Source of the DNA: Alteromonadaceae bacterium
GTDB lineage: Bacteria; Pseudomonadota; Gammaproteobacteria; Enterobacterales; Alteromonadaceae
Reading direction: 5' to 3'
Assembly: GCA_013373625.1 (NCBI GenBank)
Contig: JABXHM010000056.1
Coordinates: forward strand, 1-45,320
DNA: 45,320 nucleotides
A program made the translations under genes and the position numbers. This document shows positions 41,206 to 45,320 of the stretch, one piece after another. Numbering within the stretch: position 1 is the stretch's first letter; the number at the start of each line of letters is the position of its first letter. The notes under the pieces are model-generated. The model ran no database searches. It was not told the DNA's origin and saw nothing but the letters and a program-made list of their open reading frames with translations.

Positions 41206-44200
41206 AAATTCTTTCCTTGCGCTTAATGAATCTTAACAGTCTCAAAGGTGATTGGAAGATAGACTTCACTGCGCCTAAGTTTGCTGACAATGGGCTTTTC
41301 GCGATTACCGGAGATACAGGGGCAGGAAAAACGACATTGCTGGATGCGATTTGTTTGGCGCTTTATCACAAAACGCCAAGGCAGGATTCTATTACGCAGT
41401 CCATCAATGAGGTCATGACGCGAGGAACGGGAGAATGTCTCGCTGAAGTCGAGTTCGAAGTTAAGGATAAGCAATACCGCGCTTATTGGCACCAAAAAAG
41501 AGCCCGAAAACAACCCGACGGTAATTTACAGCCAGCTCAGTGTGAACTGGTAGAGGTTTCCTCTGGTACGGTTCTTGAGACCCACTTAAATCGAAAAATA
41601 GCTAAGGTAGCATCAATTACAGGTTTAGACTTTGATCGTTTCACCCGTTCAATGCTGTTATCTCAGGGAAATTTTGCTGCCTTTTTGAATGCCAATGATA
41701 ATGATAGGGCCGGATTGTTAGAGGAGCTCACCGGCACAGAAGTCTACAGCCAAGTATCTAAGCTCGTGTTTGAAAAAGCCAATGATGAAAAAGCGGCTCT
41801 TGAAATCCTAAAAGGACAATCCTCTGCCTTTCAATTGTTGAGTGAGGAAGAAAAGCAACATTACACTGATGAGAAAAAAGAACATCAAACGGCCTTAGAA
41901 GCCACTGAAAAGCAGATATTGGCAAAGCAAGCCCATCTTGATTGGTGCAAGAAATTATCTGAAAACCAAGCGCAATTAGAACAAGCCAAGACGGATAGTG
42001 AAGCTGTTGAAAAAGATATTGCAGCGTTTTCGCAAGAGCTGGATATGCTCTCTGCTGCAGAGCCGGCTGAAAGATTAAGAACTCCCTGGATAGTATATCA
42101 ACAGGCCAAACAAGCAGAGCAAGACTTAAACAATCAGCTGAAGGTAAAAAGAGCGGAGTTACCCAACTTAGAAGCCAATGTGCAGAAAGCTAAGGCCGAC
42201 GAGTTGAATGAGGTTGATGAGCTAAGAAGAGTCCAAGAACGACTTCACTCACAGGAGGCACTGATTACTGATCAGGTGATTCCTCTTGACCACCAAATTG
42301 CCTCGGTGCATCGGCAGCAGTCTGAAAAAGACGCCGAGCGTCAAAACAAAGAAAACGAACTCACAGACAAACAAACTTTATTAGCTACCAAGAATAAAGC
42401 CCTTGCGGAAATTGTTGGTCAGTTAGCGGAATTAAAAAGCTATATTCAGCAGCACCCCAATGATGCCACTCTATCTGATGTGCTCTCAGGTTGGCAAGAG
42501 CGTTTCAGTCAATGGAAAAGAGACAGGATTACGTTACAGCAGCAAAAAGAAGCAAATCTCAGCATTGCAAAAAAGATAGATGAGTTAACCGCAAAATCTC
42601 AACAATTAAGCAGTGACGAGGTTGGTGTTGCTGAAAAGGTGATCGAAGCAAAAGCTATCTTTGACACAAAAACGGAAGCGCTGAAGTTCCTTTTATCTCA
42701 AGGAGACGAAAACTCACTTCAGCAGCGACAAGAATCATTAAATCGGAGGTGGCAGTATTTTCATGCACTTGAAAACTCTGCTCAGCAGTATCTGGCATTA
42801 AAAAGCTCCGTTGATTCGGCGAGAACGTCACTCATAGAGAATGAAGGTCAATTACTTAAAGCCAAAGAGCAGCGAGACGAGTGTGCGAGCAAATATACAG
42901 CGTATAAAAGAGACTTTGAGTACTACAAACAGATTTCAACGCGAGAAGAGGAAATCGCGAAATACCGAAAAGATCTGTCGACGGATGAACCCTGCCCACT
43001 GTGCGGTTCTTTAGATCATCCCATCCTATCAAATGGTGAACTGAACCTCTCTGAAACGATTCAACGTTTGAATGAAGCGCAAAGCGGGATGGTCGAATGG
43101 GAAGAAAAAGGGCAAGAGAAACGCAATGAAATCAACTCATTGGAGCACTTGATCCATACTCAGAAAAAAGCATTAGATGCCAACAACGCCTCGTTGCCAG
43201 ATAAATACAATGAGTTTGTAAGACAGGCAAAACGACTTGAGTTTACTGGTGCTATTGAAGACATAAGCGCGATTGAAACACTAAGTAAAGCATTACAAAC
43301 AGAGGGCGAGAGAAATACGAATGCGTTGCGTGCTATTCGACACGCGACAGACCAAAGAAATATAGCCAAAGAGACCTTAGATAAGGAGTTACAAGCACAA
43401 ACACTATTATTGAATGATACTGCCTTGAATAATCAAGCGCTATCGAATGAGCAAATGCAGCTTTCTGATAAGGAAGCGTATATTCAGATGCTCGAAGCTC
43501 AATTAGGTCGATTAAAAGAACAATTGCTCATTAATATCCGTGAGAGTGGCTTTGAAGTTAAATGGGAGAAGGTGGAGTCGTGGCTATCTCAAAAACACTC
43601 TGACGCAGTTACGTTTAAGCAAAAAGAAACCCGTTATCGAGAACTACACTCTCAATGGACCGTAAAGTCATCTCAGATCGAGTCTTTAAGCACTGAAGTA
43701 GCCCATCTTCAAGACAAGGTCAGTGCACTCAAAGCAGCGGTGAGTGATTTATCACGTGAGCACAACGACTTAGTAACCAGACGTCAGGAGCTGTTTGGAG
43801 ATAAAGTAGTTGCAATTGTGCGTCGGGAAGCGAACGAGTTACTATCTGAGGCTCACTCAAAGCGAGAGCAAACTCAAGAGACTCATCATAAAGCAACCTA
43901 TACATTCAATAACTGCCAAACTGAAATAGAAACGTTATCAAATCAACACTCCGCACTTCAAGAGACCTTGGCAAAAGCACGAGATGAGTTTGAAGAGAAG
44001 TTAGCAAAGAGCTCTTTCTCAACGTCTGATGAATTCCATCAATCGTTGCTTGATGAGGTTAAATATGGGGAGCTGAAAGCAGTGAAACAGTCTCTCGATG
44101 AGCGTTTGGCCAAAGCGAAAGCTCTATTGGATAAAGCGAACAAAGAGAAACAGGCGTTACTATTGAACGAGAATGCCAATATGTGGAATCAGACCCCTAT

Positions 44201-44897
44201 AGAGCAGGTTGAGAGTGAGATAGCCACGTTACAAGAAGCCAAAAAATCTCTCGTAGGAGATATGCGTGTTATTGAAGAAAGACTCCGAAACGATCAACAA
44301 CAGCGTGAACGTTATGGTTCACTTCTTAAAGAAGTCGAGCTACAACAACAAGAATACGATGATGCACAAACCTTATCGGGTTTGATTGGCTCTGCTGACG
44401 GTAAGAAGTTTCGTAAGTTTGCACAAGGCTTAACACTGGATAATTTAGTTCACTTAGCAAACATACGACTTGATAAACTACATGGAAGATACCTGTTGCA
44501 AAGAAAAGATATACAAGGGCTCGGCCTTAATGTGATTGATACATGGCAAGGTGATGTTAAAAGAGATACGACGACGCTTTCTGGCGGAGAAAGCTTCTTA
44601 GTTAGTCTTGCTCTAGCACTCGCGCTATCTGATATTGTTAGCCATAAAACAAATATTGAATCCCTCTTTCTAGATGAAGGTTTTGGCACGCTGGACCAAA
44701 GGTCGCTGGATGAAGCGTTAGATACCTTAGACAGCCTTAATGCCAGCGGCAAAATGGTCGGAGTAATCAGTCACATTGAATCGATGAAAGAGCGTATCCC
44801 CATTCAAATCCATGTGCAGAAGCGCAGTGGTATGGGATATAGCACTTTGGATAAAGATTACGCTATGACAACCAAAAGTATTGAGTCAATTAGTTAA
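41202..44897 (+). CDS. sbcC: SbcC (Rad50-like) ATPase subunit
   Basis: 1231 residues. The N-terminal ABC half has ITGDTGAGKTTLLDAICLAL (Walker A, 37-45) and MLLSQGNFAAFL (Q-loop region). A long antiparallel coiled coil spans about 200-1000, with the zinc-hook CPLCGSLDHP near 597. The C-terminal half has TTLSGGESFLVSLALALALS (signature, near 1125), Walker B SLFLDEGFGTLD and the H-loop VISHIESMKERI. It starts at a GTG overlapping sbcD. All motifs look functional. It runs convergently toward the tRNA-Arg at 45007, with 109 bp between and no clear hairpin terminator. Confidence 0.93.
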   Translation: MKILSLRLMNLNSLKGDWKIDFTAPKFADNGLFAITGDTGAGKTTLLDAICLALYHKTPRQDSITQSINEVMTRGTGECLAEVEFEVKDKQYRAYWHQKRARKQPDGNLQPAQCELVEVSSGTVLETHLNRKIAKVASITGLDFDRFTRSMLLSQGNFAAFLNANDNDRAGLLEELTGTEVYSQVSKLVFEKANDEKAALEILKGQSSAFQLLSEEEKQHYTDEKKEHQTALEATEKQILAKQAHLDWCKKLSENQAQLEQAKTDSEAVEKDIAAFSQELDMLSAAEPAERLRTPWIVYQQAKQAEQDLNNQLKVKRAELPNLEANVQKAKADELNEVDELRRVQERLHSQEALITDQVIPLDHQIASVHRQQSEKDAERQNKENELTDKQTLLATKNKALAEIVGQLAELKSYIQQHPNDATLSDVLSGWQERFSQWKRDRITLQQQKEANLSIAKKIDELTAKSQQLSSDEVGVAEKVIEAKAIFDTKTEALKFLLSQGDENSLQQRQESLNRRWQYFHALENSAQQYLALKSSVDSARTSLIENEGQLLKAKEQRDECASKYTAYKRDFEYYKQISTREEEIAKYRKDLSTDEPCPLCGSLDHPILSNGELNLSETIQRLNEAQSGMVEWEEKGQEKRNEINSLEHLIHTQKKALDANNASLPDKYNEFVRQAKRLEFTGAIEDISAIETLSKALQTEGERNTNALRAIRHATDQRNIAKETLDKELQAQTLLLNDTALNNQALSNEQMQLSDKEAYIQMLEAQLGRLKEQLLINIRESGFEVKWEKVESWLSQKHSDAVTFKQKETRYRELHSQWTVKSSQIESLSTEVAHLQDKVSALKAAVSDLSREHNDLVTRRQELFGDKVVAIVRREANELLSEAHSKREQTQETHHKATYTFNNCQTEIETLSNQHSALQETLAKARDEFEEKLAKSSFSTSDEFHQSLLDEVKYGELKAVKQSLDERLAKAKALLDKANKEKQALLLNENANMWNQTPIEQVESEIATLQEAKKSLVGDMRVIEERLRNDQQQRERYGSLLKEVELQQQEYDDAQTLSGLIGSADGKKFRKFAQGLTLDNLVHLANIRLDKLHGRYLLQRKDIQGLGLNVIDTWQGDVKRDTTTLSGGESFLVSLALALALSDIVSHKTNIESLFLDEGFGTLDQRSLDEALDTLDSLNASGKMVGVISHIESMKERIPIQIHVQKRSGMGYSTLDKDYAMTTKSIESIS

Positions 44898-44933
44898 ACT
44901 AGAATTCGATTATTTAAATCGGTCTGGAAGTTT

Positions 44934-44951
44934 GGTCACAATCTGGTCACA
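44934..44951. repeat. Right subterminal GGTCACA pair
   Basis: GGTCACA-N4-GGTCACA with the same 11-bp phase as at 11855-11872, 229 bp inside the right end. The region also contains GTGAC in inverted orientation (about 44970). Confidence 0.6.
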
Positions 44952-45006
44952 GACCACTTTTGAATTACTTGTGACTAAGAAAAGCAAAGCACAAAAAAGA
45001 GGGAGA

Positions 45007-45083
45007 TGGCCCGCCCCAGAGGATTCGAACCTCTGACCTCAGCCTCCGGAGGGCTGCGCTCTATCCAGCTGAGCTAGGGGCGG
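45007..45083 (-). tRNA. Intact tRNA-Arg(CCG), carried by the island
   Basis: A complete 77-nt cloverleaf with an encoded CCA (45007-45009). The acceptor CCGCCCC pairs with GGGGCGG, the anticodon stem CAGCC with GGCTG around loop CTCCGGA (anticodon CCG), and the T stem AGAGG with CCTCT around TTCGAAT. It lies inside the att repeats, so it arrived with the island. It differs from the split host tRNA in the acceptor, anticodon and T stems but has the same anticodon. It should read CGG codons and can replace the broken gene. Transcription could come from the host promoter at 45260 or a weak local one (TATAAA near 45105). Confidence 0.95.
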
Positions 45084-45140
45084 ATAAACTTTTTACTTCA
45101 AATTTTATAATACACAACGTTGCGTCGTGTTCTTAGCACA

Positions 45141-45183
45141 ATGTCCGTTGCCCACTTTTTGTGTTCTCCGGATGTCCGCTGCC
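45141..45183. repeat. Direct repeats next to attR, possible integrase arm sites
   Basis: ATGTCCGTTGCC (45141-45152) and ATGTCCGCTGCC (45172-45183) are 31 bp apart, and the second runs into the attR core. They mirror the repeat pair beside attL in spacing but not in sequence. Confidence 0.5.
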
Positions 45184-45190
45184 TCCGGAG
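45180..45190. repeat. attR core
   Basis: TGCCTCCGGAG, a direct repeat of 11727-11737. To its right the sequence continues as the 5' part of the host tRNA; to its left is island DNA. Confidence 0.9.
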
Positions 45191-45222
45191 GGCAACGCTC
45201 TATCCAGCTGAGCTACGGGTGC
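45191..45222 (-). pseudogene. 5' part (32 nt) of the split tRNA-Arg(CCG)
   Basis: Reading from 45222: acceptor strand GCACCCG, TA, D arm (GCTC-AGCTGGATA-GAGC), G and the 5' anticodon stem TTGCC. The shared core supplies the loop and GGC, but then island sequence follows and the 3' half is missing. Its complement is at 11693-11737. It cannot fold to a tRNA but is likely still transcribed from the promoter just upstream. Confidence 0.95.
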
Positions 45223-45259
45223 GTTGTGGGTAAACGGCTTGGAACCGTTTGAGTGGCGC

Positions 45260-45265
45260 ATTATA
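45260..45265 (-). promoter_or_regulatory. Promoter -10 of the original host tRNA-Arg gene
   Basis: A perfect TATAAT on the minus strand, followed by the GC-rich GCGCCAC discriminator typical of stringently controlled stable-RNA promoters. The start would be near 45253, about 30 nt before the tRNA 5' end. The -35 box is not clear at normal spacing. It is outside the island and now reads through the 5' fragment towards the island tRNA. Confidence 0.7.
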
Positions 45266-45320
45266 GGAGTTCATTGGCCTAATTTACAGTAAAATATGAA
45301 ATAGTGCGTGCTGATGTTTA

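Larger units (their letters stand above)
11738..45190. mobile_element. Integrated genomic island, about 33.5 kb, in tRNA-Arg(CCG)
   Basis: The boundaries are the 11-bp direct repeats at 11727-11737 and 45180-45190 that split one tRNA gene. Paired GGTCACA repeats with the same 11-bp phasing occur inside both ends. The island carries an Arm-type tyrosine integrase with an AlpA-like excisionase, a second recombinase module under a LexA box, a kfrA-like relic, two sigma54-promoter defence operons and its own intact tRNA-Arg(CCG). No conjugation or replication genes are seen, so it is an integrative, possibly mobilisable, island rather than an ICE. Which recombinase made this junction is not shown by the sequence. 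Confidence 0.9.

Noticed and set aside
1..45320. CRISPR arrays and rRNA
   Set aside because: No regularly spaced repeats and no rRNA-like sequence were seen on reading through; the CARF protein therefore has no CRISPR partner in this window.

Overview
The window looks like a chromosomal segment of a marine-type gammaproteobacterium, probably Alteromonadales (inferred from protein style, moderate GC and tRNA sequences; not proven). It is mostly accessory DNA next to a small metabolic anchor.

Layout. (1) 1-1.8 kb: the 5' end of vanA (vanillate demethylase oxygenase, minus strand), divergent from the regulator vanR, with three GGATCC-centred VanR operator-like palindromes, then a methyltransferase. 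(2) 1.96-11.2 kb: an accessory block. It holds an HNH nuclease that may recognise modified DNA, a membrane protein, a P-loop kinase, a minus-strand trio (HD phosphohydrolase, DNA methyltransferase, small-molecule methyltransferase), a decayed integrase, and a plus-strand trio (MazG-like pyrophosphohydrolase, membrane-anchored dCTP deaminase/dUTPase-fold protein lacking the deaminase glutamate, FAD oxidoreductase). (3) 11.69-45.22 kb: an integrated element of about 33.5 kb that splits a tRNA-Arg(CCG) gene exactly in the anticodon loop. The 45-nt 3' part lies at 11693-11737 and the 32-nt 5' part at 45191-45222; together they make a perfect 77-nt tRNA. The element carries its own intact but different tRNA-Arg(CCG) at 45007-45083, in the same orientation and just downstream of the old host promoter. 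It therefore seems to replace the gene it breaks.

Inside the element, from the left: repeats near attL, a phosphatase remnant, a zinc-ribbon/PD-(D/E)XK nuclease, an orphan ParD-like antitoxin, a three-gene recombinase module behind a LexA-box promoter, a broken kfrA-like gene, an integrase/excisionase/degenerate-HD operon and a small XRE regulator. Then comes the defence cargo. A CARF-domain sigma54 activator (RtcR-like architecture) lies directly upstream of a type I restriction-modification operon (hsdR-hsdM-hsdS). That operon continues without a break into a protein with a GrpE-like C-terminus, an Hsp70/actin-like ATPase, an AAA ATPase and a possible PLD-like protein. A second operon follows: small protein, HTH, HNH nuclease, DEAD-like helicase with zinc ribbons, XRE regulator, SbcD, SbcC.

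How the parts may work together. Both cargo operons begin with a sigma54 promoter of nearly the same form (TGGCAyG-N4-TCGCw, GG-N10-GC spacing). The simplest reading is that the CARF activator senses a nucleotide or RNA-damage signal and turns on both nuclease modules. No cyclic-oligonucleotide synthase or CRISPR locus is visible in the window, so the ligand source is unknown. This inducible arrangement is the strongest candidate for an undescribed system here.
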